Assembly: GCA_016929905.1 (NCBI GenBank)
Contig: JAFGHX010000032.1
Location: forward strand, 62,001-126,000
Source of the DNA: Kiritimatiellia bacterium
GTDB lineage: Bacteria; Verrucomicrobiota; Kiritimatiellia; JAFGHX01
DNA: 64,000 bases
Reading direction: 5' to 3'
Shown here piece by piece: positions 1 to 7,502 of the stretch. The notes below the pieces were generated by a model. That model made no database searches and was not told the origin of the DNA. It saw only the letters and a list, made by a program, of their open reading frames with translations. The translations under genes and the position numbers were made by a program. Position 1 is the stretch's first letter, and every line of letters begins with the position of its first letter.

Positions 1-2
1 TG

Positions 3-461
3 CTGGAGCGGGCGGTACAAGCCGCCGGCGCGGACGAAGCGGTGAAGGCGCGGATCGAACTGGCGCGGCCCAGCCTCGAATACGTGGTGCGCATGTACGC
101 CGGGTACAAGGCTCATCGGGACTACCTCGCGGCCGGCAAGAGCCAGGAAAGCTACCGGCGACTGGCCGCCGCGGTGGGCGAACGGAACCGTTGGATTGAC
201 GCGTTCGTCGCGAAGCAGGAGTCCGGCTACTACAGGGACCGCGGCCTGCTCGATCCGTTCCAGCGCCGGAAGACAGGAGTCCATCAAGGCATCGAGCGGA
301 CCGTGAAGAGCGATCTGCTGATGAACACCTCCAGTCACAACCGCTACCGGGAACCGTGGAACATGGACTTCACAGCCACAGTCAAAACGCAGGCCGAACA
401 GGAAGAGGCGCTGAGAAAGCAGAGAGAGGATATCCGCCGCGTGGAACTCATGACGCCCTGA
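3..461 (+). CDS. DUF4838-like protein, C-terminal fragment (5' end outside window)
   Basis: The reading frame is open from base 3 and ends at TGA 459-461, so only about 152 C-terminal residues are visible. An internal GTG at 42 could be mistaken for the start, but the frame continues upstream with the same character. The fragment is helical and charged, and begins with the pattern LERAVQAAG...KARIELAR followed by LEYVV. This resembles the tail of DUF4838 proteins, which occur beside glycoside hydrolases in PVC bacteria and Bacteroidetes. No catalytic residues can be judged from this piece. The AraC regulator that follows on the same strand would fit a polysaccharide-use locus. The family assignment rests on pattern memory only. 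Confidence 0.45.
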   Translation: MERAVQAAGADEAVKARIELARPSLEYVVRMYAGYKAHRDYLAAGKSQESYRRLAAAVGERNRWIDAFVAKQESGYYRDRGLLDPFQRRKTGVHQGIERTVKSDLLMNTSSHNRYREPWNMDFTATVKTQAEQEEALRKQREDIRRVELMTP

Positions 462-627
462 CCGCCGGAGCACGCCGCTCGAAAGGCAATGCGTTGCCGC
501 TTCGCCTCCGGGAAACCCGAGCCCCCGCGGTCAAAACCGCGCCGAGAAGCCGCGCCCTGCCCACCGCCCGGTGAACCCGATGCCGCGCACCCCGGCAACC
601 GCCACTTTGAATGCCATCATGGAGACC

Positions 628-656
628 TTGCTCCGTTTCGACTTCCGTGCTATCCT
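628..656 (+). promoter_or_regulatory. Candidate sigma-70 promoter of the AraC-family gene
   Basis: TTGCTC (628-633) and TATCCT (651-656) are separated by exactly 17 bp. The predicted transcription start near 663 leaves a leader of about 54 nt before the ATG at 717. This also argues against the much longer upstream ORF start at 489. Confidence 0.45.
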
Positions 657-716
657 CCGACACGGAGCGGAACGGCGGAAAGACGAACGCCGTGCGGTGA
701 ACCGGAAGACCGTGCT

Positions 717-1625
717 ATGGTCAAGATCGACGAACTGGAGCGGCTCGGACTGGGAGGCAAAGGGTTCTACTACCTGCGCAAGCCCGTGCTGTTCCCGGCC
801 ATGCTCCACAGCGTGGGGCACTCGCGGGAGACGGAGCCGCGGTATGACTTCGACGGGCTGACGCGCACGACGACGGACATGGCGCTGTTCCAGTACACGC
901 TGGCCGGGCGCGGCAGGCTGACATACGAAGGCACGTCCTACACGCTCGAGCCGGGCCAGGCGATGCTGCTGCATTTCCCGCACGCGAACCGCTACTGGCT
1001 GCCGGCGGACTGGCCGCCCTGGGAGTTCCTGTTCGTGGCGGTCCGGGGGGGCGAGTTGCTGCGGCTCTGGCCGCAGTTGGAGCGGCGCACCGGCCCTGTG
1101 GTCGCGATGGCGCACGATTCGAAGCCGGTGCGCACCGCGGTGGGCATCTTCAAGGAGGCGCTGGGGGGCGGCATTCAGTCCTCGTGCGAGGCCTCGGCGC
1201 TCGCCTATCGATTCGTGATGGAGCTGTTCGACGAACTCGTGCCCGAGACGCCGAAAAGCCCGCGTCCGACGTTCGTCGAGGACGTGCTCGAATACTGCCA
1301 CGGAAATCTTGACAAACCGATCGGGGTTCGGGAGATGGCCGCCGCTTCCGGCTACAGCCGCTACCACTTCACACGGCTGTTTCAGGCGGCCGAAGGCCTT
1401 TCTCCGGCGCGGTATCTGATGATGCTGCGCATGGAACGGGCTGTCCAGCTCCTGCGCGAAGACGAGCGCAAGCCCATCGCGAAGATCGCCAAACGATGCG
1501 GATTCAACAACGTGGACTACTTCTGCAAGGTCTTCCGCAAGGCGACCGGCCTGTCGCCCGGTGCGTTCGCCAGCCAGAGGTGGGAGGTGGCCGACCGCGA
1601 GAGTCCCCGGGAAAGGAGACCTTGA
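717..1625 (+). CDS. AraC family transcriptional regulator with N-terminal cupin-type sensing domain
   Basis: The protein has 302 residues starting at ATG 717. The frame is open back to 489, but the extra residues are low-complexity Arg/Pro and lie upstream of a good promoter. Residues of roughly 50-110 form the AraC-binding cupin region (YTLAGRGRL, then LEPGQAMLL and HFPHANRYW). Residues of roughly 190-290 hold the two helix-turn-helix motifs, including AAASGYSRYHFTRLFQ and IAKIAKRCGFNNVDYFCKVF, with the family signature ending FRKATGLSP. Such proteins bind a small ligand, usually a sugar, and activate nearby catabolic genes. The target is probably the glycan-related gene upstream or a distant locus. 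The stop codon lies inside a dodecamer repeat shared with position 5806. Confidence 0.9.
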   Translation: MVKIDELERLGLGGKGFYYLRKPVLFPAMLHSVGHSRETEPRYDFDGLTRTTTDMALFQYTLAGRGRLTYEGTSYTLEPGQAMLLHFPHANRYWLPADWPPWEFLFVAVRGGELLRLWPQLERRTGPVVAMAHDSKPVRTAVGIFKEALGGGIQSSCEASALAYRFVMELFDELVPETPKSPRPTFVEDVLEYCHGNLDKPIGVREMAAASGYSRYHFTRLFQAAEGLSPARYLMMLRMERAVQLLREDERKPIAKIAKRCGFNNVDYFCKVFRKATGLSPGAFASQRWEVADRESPRERRP

Positions 1626-1676
1626 TCGAGAACTTACTCGGGAACTTGCTCGCCGCTAAGTTCTCGAACAAGTTCT
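1622..1676 (+). repeat. Dodecamer array with inverted copy (TCGAGAAC family)
   Basis: Three degenerate 12-mers run head to tail: TTGATCGAGAAC (1622), TTACTCGGGAAC (1634) and TTGCTCGCCGCT (1646). An inverted copy, AAGTTCTCGAACAAGTTCT, follows at 1658-1676. The arms can fold into a hairpin between the convergent AraC and TraB genes, so it may end transcription from both sides. The first unit recurs unchanged at 5806-5817. Confidence 0.6.
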
Positions 1677-2571
1677 ATTGCTGGTCCACCGGATACTTTT
1701 TCTTCAGCAACTCCACAATCCCGCCCGCCCCCACGAGATGGCCGGCGCCGACGACCACGAAATGGGTCCGGCCCGACCTGAGATAGCCCTCGATCTTCGC
1801 GGCCATCGTCACGTTGCGGTCGAAGAACACCTTCTTGTAGAGGGGCTTCAGTTCGGGGTGTTCCACGAGGCTGCGGGTCAGCAGCGCGTGAAGGGCGTCG
1901 GCCGCCCCGGTCGTCCAGGCCTTGATGATGGCTTCCATCTCCGCCTGCACGACGTCCAGGTCCAGCAGCGTGTACTGCAGCAGGAGCGCCTGCTCCTTGT
2001 CGGGCAGATCGCCCAGCAGGTTGAGTTGGAACTCGAACGATTCCAGTTCCAGTATCGCCTTGGTGTTCCTGGCCTTGTCCGCGAAGTACTTGTCCAGCCC
2101 GTGTTCCGGGTCCAAGCCCAGCCGCTGAAGTTCGGCGACGGCGAGCATCTGGGCCGCGTACCAGGGCTTGAGGACCCGCATTTCCCTCATGCTCATGCCG
2201 TACTTGGCGGCCCGGGCGCTCAGTTGGGCGTAGAGTTCGTCGGAAACGTGGTCTCGCATCGTCTCGCCGCCCGGATAAAGCGCCTTGGCCTGCAAGGCCT
2301 GTTGGGTACGGACCGGATCGAGAGCGGAGATATCCATTTCCAGCACCAGCACGGGCGAGGCGGCGTAGGCGTCCTCGATCGCTTGGGCGAGCGGGTACAT
2401 GTCTTTCCTGGCGAAATGGAGCGAGCCGAGCAGGTAGACCTGGCCCCGGTCCCCCCTCACGCGCCACAGGAACGACTTGTCGGCGGCGCGCGCCGCCGCG
2501 CCCTGCAGCAGGAAGACCAACGCGAGAACAGGCAGGCACGTTCGCCGGAATGCGCCGGGTGGACGTTTCAT
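1675..2571 (-). CDS. TraB/GumN family secreted protein
   Basis: The protein has 298 residues with ATG at 2571. Residues 1-29 form a signal peptide (KR, then hydrophobic LPVLALVFLLQG, cleavage after AARA). The mature part shows the TraB/GumN hallmarks: LLGSLHFARKDMYPL near residue 50, an acidic VLEMDIS strand, MRVLKPWYAAQML in the middle, GLDKYF, and the C-terminal VVGAGHLVGAGGIVELLKKK. Family members resemble metalloproteases of the Tiki type and use conserved His and Glu residues, but bacterial substrates are mostly unknown. The gene converges with the AraC gene. A periplasmic or cell-surface location is inferred from the signal peptide. Confidence 0.85.
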   Translation of the reverse strand: MKRPPGAFRRTCLPVLALVFLLQGAAARAADKSFLWRVRGDRGQVYLLGSLHFARKDMYPLAQAIEDAYAASPVLVLEMDISALDPVRTQQALQAKALYPGGETMRDHVSDELYAQLSARAAKYGMSMREMRVLKPWYAAQMLAVAELQRLGLDPEHGLDKYFADKARNTKAILELESFEFQLNLLGDLPDKEQALLLQYTLLDLDVVQAEMEAIIKAWTTGAADALHALLTRSLVEHPELKPLYKKVFFDRNVTMAAKIEGYLRSGRTHFVVVGAGHLVGAGGIVELLKKKYPVDQQ

Positions 2572-2670
2572 TCTGTCGGCTCCTTTCCGGCGGCGCCGCC
2601 GCCGGAGGAATCGGCGGGCCCTTCGGCCTCGTTCAGAACAGACCGCCTTCGTGTTTCAGATGGCGGCGGC

Positions 2671-2686
2671 GCGCCGTGGACGGCGC
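2671..2686 (-). terminator. Hairpin just after the universal stress protein gene
   Basis: GCGCCGT (2671-2677) pairs with ACGGCGC (2680-2686). The hairpin sits two bases past the TAG stop at 2689-2691. There is no U-run. The sequence TAGAAGCG next to the hairpin resembles the gene-end element at 25526 and 39521. Confidence 0.4.
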
Positions 2687-2688
2687 TT

Positions 2689-3537
2689 CTACCTTACCAG
2701 CAGCACGGGCACTTCCGATTTTGCCACGATCTGCGAGGTGGTGCTGCCGAGTATCAGCTCTCGAATCCGGGTATGGCCGTAGGCCCCGAGGACGATGAGG
2801 CTGGCTTTGATGTCCTGAGCGACGCCCAGGATGCAGTCTTCGGCCAACCCCTCGATCACCATGCCCTCGGCGCGGCACTCGTGCGCTTCGAGCAGTCTGA
2901 GCGCGTCGCGCAGCACGGCGTTGGCCGCAGCCGCATCCATCCCCTCGGCGACGACCAGCGTCGTCAGCGTCTTGCCGAGCGCCACGGCGAGTTCGCCCGC
3001 TACCTGCAGGCCCTTGCTGGCCACGTCGCTGCCGTCGTAGGCGACGAGCAGCGAGTCGATGGGTACGAACTGTTCCGTGGTGACCAGGCAGGGCTTGATG
3101 CTGCGCCGGATCACGCGTTCGAGGGTGGAGCCGATCATCTCGCCGCCCCACTCCCGGTGTTCGCCGCGCTGGCCGATGATGACCGCCTCGGCGTGTACCT
3201 CCTGCTCCACAATCACCTGGGCCGGATGCCCGCGTTCCAGCACGTAGTCGGCCTCGACACCCGCATCCCGGAACCGCGCCTTGAGCGTGTTGATGACCGC
3301 TTCGCCCTTCTCTTCCATCAGCCGCCGGAACCCGGGCAGGACCGAGCGATACGGTGAGCTGCCCAGGGCCGCCGCAATGTCGGCGAACAGCGGGCCCTCC
3401 ATCCTGCGGGAGTCCAGTACGTGCAGCGCCGTCAGTTGCGCCGTGAGCACCTTGGCCAGGTGCGCCGCGTAGTCGCACGCGATCTCGCCGTACGGCGAGC
3501 CGTCCGTGCAGACCAGAAAGCTCTTGAGCATCCCCAT
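2689..3537 (-). CDS. Tandem universal stress protein (two UspA domains)
   Basis: The protein has 282 residues starting at ATG 3537 (ATG 3531 is an alternative). The longer open frame back to 3726 has residues unlike any Usp. Domain 1 opens with MLKSFLVCTDGSPYGE and ends near the ATP-binding-type pattern GQRGEHREWGGEMIGSTLERV. Domain 2 opens with DSLLVAYDGSDVASKG and ends with GAYGHTRIRELILGSTTSQIV and VPVLLVR. Both keep the G-2x-G-9x-G(S/T) loop, which suggests nucleotide binding. Usp proteins are cytoplasmic and help survival under stress or growth arrest. The gene is divergent from the PHP gene across a 248-bp region that holds a perfect inverted repeat. Confidence 0.9.
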   Translation of the reverse strand: MGMLKSFLVCTDGSPYGEIACDYAAHLAKVLTAQLTALHVLDSRRMEGPLFADIAAALGSSPYRSVLPGFRRLMEEKGEAVINTLKARFRDAGVEADYVLERGHPAQVIVEQEVHAEAVIIGQRGEHREWGGEMIGSTLERVIRRSIKPCLVTTEQFVPIDSLLVAYDGSDVASKGLQVAGELAVALGKTLTTLVVAEGMDAAAANAVLRDALRLLEAHECRAEGMVIEGLAEDCILGVAQDIKASLIVLGAYGHTRIRELILGSTTSQIVAKSEVPVLLVR

Positions 3538-3709
3538 CCCCCATTCTTTGCCGCGCCGCGCGGCAAGAGAGTCTTGCAGACAATAAGCCGGCCACCCGAA
3601 TTTGGAAAGGCAAAAACATTGGTGTTGCGCGCCCGGAGCCGTTATCATGACCGGGTTGAGGGGGGGGCGGAGAGCGTGGCCCGATTCCGCTGCCGCCGGG
3701 CTGGTCCGC

Positions 3710-3727
3710 CATTGACCATTGACCATA
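3710..3727. repeat. Short heptamer repeat (CATTGAC)
   Basis: CATTGAC occurs twice head to tail (3710-3716 and 3717-3723), followed by a partial third copy CATA. It lies in the divergent USP/PHP intergenic region and belongs to the same class of heptamer repeats as those at 9569 and 48437. Confidence 0.5.
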
Positions 3728-3757
3728 CCGATTCGCGGCTTCTGATCCGCGAATCGG
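3728..3757. promoter_or_regulatory. Perfect 11-bp inverted repeat upstream of the PHP gene
   Basis: CCGATTCGCGG (3728-3738) and CCGCGAATCGG (3747-3757) are perfect inverted repeats with an 8-bp spacer, 28 bp before the TTG start at 3786. It could be an operator for a dimeric regulator or a leader hairpin. A run of ten G residues (3768-3777) lies between it and the start codon and forms part of the presumed ribosome-binding site. Confidence 0.5.
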
Positions 3758-3785
3758 CGGGGCGCGCGGGGGGGGGGAGACGAAA

Positions 3786-4622
3786 TTGATCGACCTGCAT
3801 CTGCATTCCATTTTTTCCGACGGCAGTCTCACGCCGGAGGAACTGGTCGCGCAAGGCCTGAAACAGGGCCTGACCGCGCTCGCGTTGACGGATCACGACA
3901 CGACCGACGGCACGGCGCGCTTCCTCGCCGCGTGTGCGGATCGCGCCGTCGTGGCGATGGCGGGCGTCGAAATCAGCGCCGACCACTCGCCGGGCTCGAT
4001 GCACATGCTTGGCTACATGGTGGAGCCGGATACAGGCGATCTGGAACCGCTGCTGGCGCGAATCCGCGACGGGCGCGACGCGCGCAACCACGCTATCCTG
4101 GCGAAGTTGAACGAGCTGGGCATCGCGGTCAGCATGGCGGACGCCAGGGCATTCGCGGGGACCGACGTCGTCGGCCGCCCGCATATCGCGCGCGCCATGC
4201 TTGAACGCGGCGTAGTCAGTACCGTCAAGGATGCGTTCGACCGTTACCTGGCCAAGGGCAAGCCGGCCTACGTCGACCGCGTGCGGCTCTCGCCCGCCGA
4301 CAGCATCGCCGCCATTCGCTCGGCGCGCGGGGTAGCCGTGCTCGCGCACCCCTTCACCGTCACGCGCGATTCCGCTGCGCTCAAACGGCTGCTGCGCGAA
4401 CTGGTGGATGCCGGCCTCGGCGGCATCGAGGCCTACTACTCCGAGCACACCGCGGACATGACCCGCACTTACCTGGACCTGGCGAAAGCGCTCGACCTCG
4501 TCGTGACGGGAGGCACCGACTACCATGGCGCCACCACCCCGCAACTGAGGATAGGCACCGGGTTCGGCCAACTCCGCGTGCCGGACGAATTGGTCGCGCC
4601 GCTCCGCGCGCGAAAACCGTAG
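3786..4622 (+). CDS. PHP domain metal-dependent phosphoesterase (YciV/RNase AM-like)
   Basis: The protein has 278 residues starting at TTG 3786, preceded by a G-rich stretch ending GGGAGA. Residues 3-8 read DLHLHS, with metal ligands H5 and H7. TDHD follows at 35-38, VEIS at 61-64, an H-containing stretch with H67 and H73, LAHP near 187, and GTDYHG near 246. This is the full set of PHP metal-binding motifs. Close relatives remove 5' ends of RNA or act as 3',5'-nucleoside bisphosphate phosphatases; the exact substrate cannot be read from sequence. The start is only ten bases after a G10 tract, so slippage there would alter spacing of the ribosome-binding site. Confidence 0.85.
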   Translation: MIDLHLHSIFSDGSLTPEELVAQGLKQGLTALALTDHDTTDGTARFLAACADRAVVAMAGVEISADHSPGSMHMLGYMVEPDTGDLEPLLARIRDGRDARNHAILAKLNELGIAVSMADARAFAGTDVVGRPHIARAMLERGVVSTVKDAFDRYLAKGKPAYVDRVRLSPADSIAAIRSARGVAVLAHPFTVTRDSAALKRLLRELVDAGLGGIEAYYSEHTADMTRTYLDLAKALDLVVTGGTDYHGATTPQLRIGTGFGQLRVPDELVAPLRARKP

Positions 4623-4655
4623 AACGGCGCGTTGCCCGCACACGAGAAGCTGAGC

Positions 4656-5780
4656 ATGCCTCGTAGCGATCAGGTCGAAAATGGGCCTAGGGGCTTGTAT
4701 GTGCACGTACCGTTTTGCGACGGCAAGTGCCCGTACTGCGCGTTCTACTCCACGCTTTACTCACCGGACCGGGCCGCCCGTTTTCTGGATGCGCTCGAAC
4801 GGGAACTGAAGTCGGCACCCGCGTTCGAGGCGGAGACGGTTTACATCGGGGGCGGTACGCCGACGGTGTTGAGCGAACGGGAGCTCGCGTGGCTCTGCGG
4901 CTTGGTGCGCGGACGCGTGTGCACCGAACGCGTGCAGGAATGGACCTGCGAGGCGAACCCCGGCGCGTGGAATCTCGCCCGGCTGGCCGTGCTGGCGGAA
5001 GCCGGCGTGACCCGCATCAGCCTCGGCGCTCAGTCGTTTGACGAGGTCGTCCTGCGCACACTGGGCCGGCGGCACACGGTATCGGACATTCGCACGGCTG
5101 TCGCAGACATTCGCGCGGCGGGGTTCATGAATTTCGGGCTGGACCTGATTGCCGGCGTGCCGGGCGTGCCGCGCACAACGTGGCATGAGACGCTGCGCGA
5201 GGCGGTCGCGCTTGGCGCGCCGCACGTGTCCGTCTATGCGTTGACCGTCGAAGAAAATGCGCGGCTGCCGCGCGACATCGCGCGCGGCACCGCACGCGCC
5301 CCGTGCGAGCAGGACCAGCTTTCGGCGCTCGCGCTCGCCGAAGACACGCTCGGCGCGGCGGGCTATCGCCGGTATGAAATCTCGAACTACGCGCAGCCGG
5401 GCTTCGAATGTCGCCACAACCTGGCCTGTTGGCACGGGGAACGGTATCTCGGGTTCGGCCCGGCGGCCGCATCGCACCGCGGGCTCGACCGGTGGACAAA
5501 TGCGCCGGACCTCGCCGCTTACTGCGCGGCGCTCGCGGCGGGCAAGACGCCGCCGCGTGAGACGGAGCGGCTTACCCCGGCGCTCAAGCGCAGCGAACAG
5601 ATCATCTTCGGCCTGCGCACGGCCGAGGGCGTCGTCATGCGCCCGGACGAGCGGGTCCCGCTGCGCCGGCTCGCGCGGCTGCGTGAGGACGGGCTGGTCG
5701 CCGATGAGGCCGGGCGTTGGTTCCTGACCGCGCGCGGCCGCCGCCTGGCCGACTACGTCGCCGTCGAATTGCTCGACTGA
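4656..5780 (+). CDS. hemW: HemW-type radical SAM heme chaperone
   Basis: The protein has 374 residues from ATG 4656, chosen over TTG 4632 because GAGAAG lies at good distance. The radical SAM cluster motif is C21-x3-C25-x2-C28 (VPFCDGKCPYCAF). GGGTP follows near residue 68, then CEANPG, ISLGAQSFD, and DLIAGVPG. The C-terminal HemW region shows YALTVEENARL, YEISNYA, ECRHNL and YLGFGPAA. HemW was long annotated as oxygen-independent coproporphyrinogen oxidase, but CPYCAF and the absence of the extra HemN cysteine fit the heme-trafficking protein. It acts in the cytoplasm, delivering heme to respiratory enzymes. It lies 33 bp after the PHP gene and may be cotranscribed. Confidence 0.9.
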   Translation: MPRSDQVENGPRGLYVHVPFCDGKCPYCAFYSTLYSPDRAARFLDALERELKSAPAFEAETVYIGGGTPTVLSERELAWLCGLVRGRVCTERVQEWTCEANPGAWNLARLAVLAEAGVTRISLGAQSFDEVVLRTLGRRHTVSDIRTAVADIRAAGFMNFGLDLIAGVPGVPRTTWHETLREAVALGAPHVSVYALTVEENARLPRDIARGTARAPCEQDQLSALALAEDTLGAAGYRRYEISNYAQPGFECRHNLACWHGERYLGFGPAAASHRGLDRWTNAPDLAAYCAALAAGKTPPRETERLTPALKRSEQIIFGLRTAEGVVMRPDERVPLRRLARLREDGLVADEAGRWFLTARGRRLADYVAVELLD

Positions 5781-5805
5781 CCGCCGTTGAAACCTGCTCT
5801 CCACC

Positions 5806-5829
5806 TTGATCGAGAACGTACTCGAGAAC
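5806..5829 (+). repeat. Dodecamer pair (TCGAGAAC family)
   Basis: TTGATCGAGAAC (5806-5817) and GTACTCGAGAAC (5818-5829) lie 25 bp after the hemW stop. The first unit is identical to the first unit at 1622. There is no inverted partner here. Confidence 0.55.
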
Positions 5830-5979
5830 TCCCGGCCGGAGGCCGAGCCGCCTATGTCCTCCACGCTGGTTCAAAACAAGTGTTGACAAGCGCGAGCGGC
5901 CTGTCCCAGAAACAGACGCCACGCCAACAAAAAGACTTCGCTTTTCGGTGCGACTTTGATAAGAGGATAGACGGTCTTC

Positions 5980-6867
5980 ATGAAAAACAACTCGCTCTTC
6001 CAGAAGAATCTGTTGGAGTTGATTCGCCGTACATCCACCGACCTGCCGAGCGACGTCGAACTCGCTCTGCGGCGGGCGGCGGCGCGCGAGCGGAAGCACC
6101 CGGTCGCGCGCGAGACGTTCGACACGATCCTGCGCAACGTACGGCTGGCCCGCAGGAACGATGCGCCCCTGTGCCAGGACACCGGCACGCTCACGTTCTA
6201 CTGCCGCGTGCCCGCCAGCTTCGACGTCAACGCCCTGAAAGCGGCCATGCGCAACGCGATCGCCGACGCCACGCAGCGGGGCTACCTGCGCCAGAACTGT
6301 GTGGATTCGCTCACCGGCACCACCTACCCCACGAACATCGCGCATGGGTCGCCCGTCTTTCGCTGGGAGCAAGGCGCGAACAAGACGCTGGACGTGCGGC
6401 TCGTGATGAAGGGCGGCGGCTGCGAAAACGTCGGCAAGCAGTACAGCCTGCCCGATGCGCATGTCCAGGCCGGCCGCGACCTCGGCGGGGTCAGGCGCTG
6501 CGTGCTGGACGCCATTCATGAGGCGCAGGGCAAAGGCTGCGCGCCCGGCGTGCTGGGCGTCTGCATCGGCGGCGACCGCGAGGGCGCCTATGCCTGCGCC
6601 AAGGAGCAGTTCCTGCGCAAGGTGACCGAAGCCTCGCGCGTTTCAGAACTCGCCAAGCTCGAGCGCCGCATCATGAAGGACGCGCGCGAGCTCGGGATCG
6701 GGGCCATGGGGCTCGGCGGCAGTGCCACGCTGCTCGGTGTGAAGCTGGCCGCCCTGAGCCGGGTGCCGGCCTCGTTTTTCGTGACCGTTTCCTATATGTG
6801 TTGGGCGTTCCGCCGCCGCGGCGTGCAACTCAGCCTCAACGGCGGCTTGAGAAGGTGGTTGTACTGA
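5980..6867 (+). CDS. Class I fumarate hydratase, alpha subunit (Fe-S type)
   Basis: The protein has 295 residues from ATG 5980, with GAGGA upstream. It matches the N-terminal half of class I fumarases and L-tartrate dehydratases: APLCQDTGTL with cluster ligand C65, YPTNIAHGSP, GGGCEN with C148, GKGCAPGV with C187, and GIGAMGLGGSATLLG. The three cysteines bind a labile [4Fe-4S] cluster that acts on the substrate. The reaction is reversible hydration of fumarate to malate in the TCA cycle. The stop overlaps the start of the beta subunit (TGATG), showing translational coupling. Tartrate dehydratase is the main alternative, and sequence alone does not exclude it. Confidence 0.85.
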   Translation: MKNNSLFQKNLLELIRRTSTDLPSDVELALRRAAARERKHPVARETFDTILRNVRLARRNDAPLCQDTGTLTFYCRVPASFDVNALKAAMRNAIADATQRGYLRQNCVDSLTGTTYPTNIAHGSPVFRWEQGANKTLDVRLVMKGGGCENVGKQYSLPDAHVQAGRDLGGVRRCVLDAIHEAQGKGCAPGVLGVCIGGDREGAYACAKEQFLRKVTEASRVSELAKLERRIMKDARELGIGAMGLGGSATLLGVKLAALSRVPASFFVTVSYMCWAFRRRGVQLSLNGGLRRWLY

Positions 6868-7448
6868 TGACGAAACGACTCCAAATCCCTATTGCCGGCA
6901 CCACGGCGCGCAACCTGAAGCTGGGCGACCGCGTCCTGCTCTCGGGCCAGCTCGTGACCGCGCGCGACGCGCTGCACCGCTACCTCTACGACGGCGGCAA
7001 CTGCCCCGTCGACCTGCATGACGGTGTCATCTATCACTGCGGCCCCGTCGTCGTGCCGACGAACGGGACCTGGACGGTGAAAGCGGCCGGCCCGACCACT
7101 TCCATCCGCGAAGAACCTTACATGCGCCGGCTCATCGGACGGCTGCACCTGCGCGCCATCCTCGGCAAGGGCGGCATGGGGCCGCAGACCCGGAAAGCAT
7201 GTGCCGAGCACGGCTGCGTCTATCTCCATGCCGTGGGCGGCGCCGGGCAGGTGCTGGCCGGCGCCATCGAACGTGTTGCCGATGTGCACTTCCTCAAGGA
7301 GTTCGGCCCTTCGGAAGCCATGTGGGTGTTGCAGGTGAAGAACTTTCCGGCTGTGGTCACGATCGACTGCCGCGGACGCAGCTTGCACAAGAAGATCGCC
7401 GACCTGTCCCGCAAGAATCTGCGCGCGCTGCTGGCGGAAGAATTCTGA
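6867..7448 (+). CDS. Class I fumarate hydratase, beta subunit
   Basis: The protein has 193 residues starting at ATG 6867, which overlaps the alpha stop codon by one base. An ORF track start at 6798 lies inside the alpha gene and is rejected. It matches the C-terminal half of class I fumarases: LKLGDRVLLSGQLVTARDALH at the beginning, GPVVVPTNGTW, GKGGMG near residue 100, and AVGGAGQVLAG. This subunit completes the substrate-binding site of the alpha subunit. The split into two genes is typical of strict anaerobes and many PVC and archaeal genomes. The next gene, fmt, starts 54 bp further on the same strand. Confidence 0.85.
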   Translation: MTKRLQIPIAGTTARNLKLGDRVLLSGQLVTARDALHRYLYDGGNCPVDLHDGVIYHCGPVVVPTNGTWTVKAAGPTTSIREEPYMRRLIGRLHLRAILGKGGMGPQTRKACAEHGCVYLHAVGGAGQVLAGAIERVADVHFLKEFGPSEAMWVLQVKNFPAVVTIDCRGRSLHKKIADLSRKNLRALLAEEF

Positions 7449-7502
7449 TCTTCCTGTCTGCCCGTCGACCGTCGGTGCGCGGTTCGTGCAGGAACCAAGC
7501 TC

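Noticed and set aside
489-716. Longer start for the AraC-family gene
   Set aside because: The added residues are low-complexity Arg/Pro, a good promoter lies downstream of this start, and the family normally begins near the ATG at 717.
1678-3357. Plus-strand frame of 559 codons over the TraB and universal stress protein genes
   Set aside because: Both minus-strand genes have full family signatures; the plus frame is their complement.
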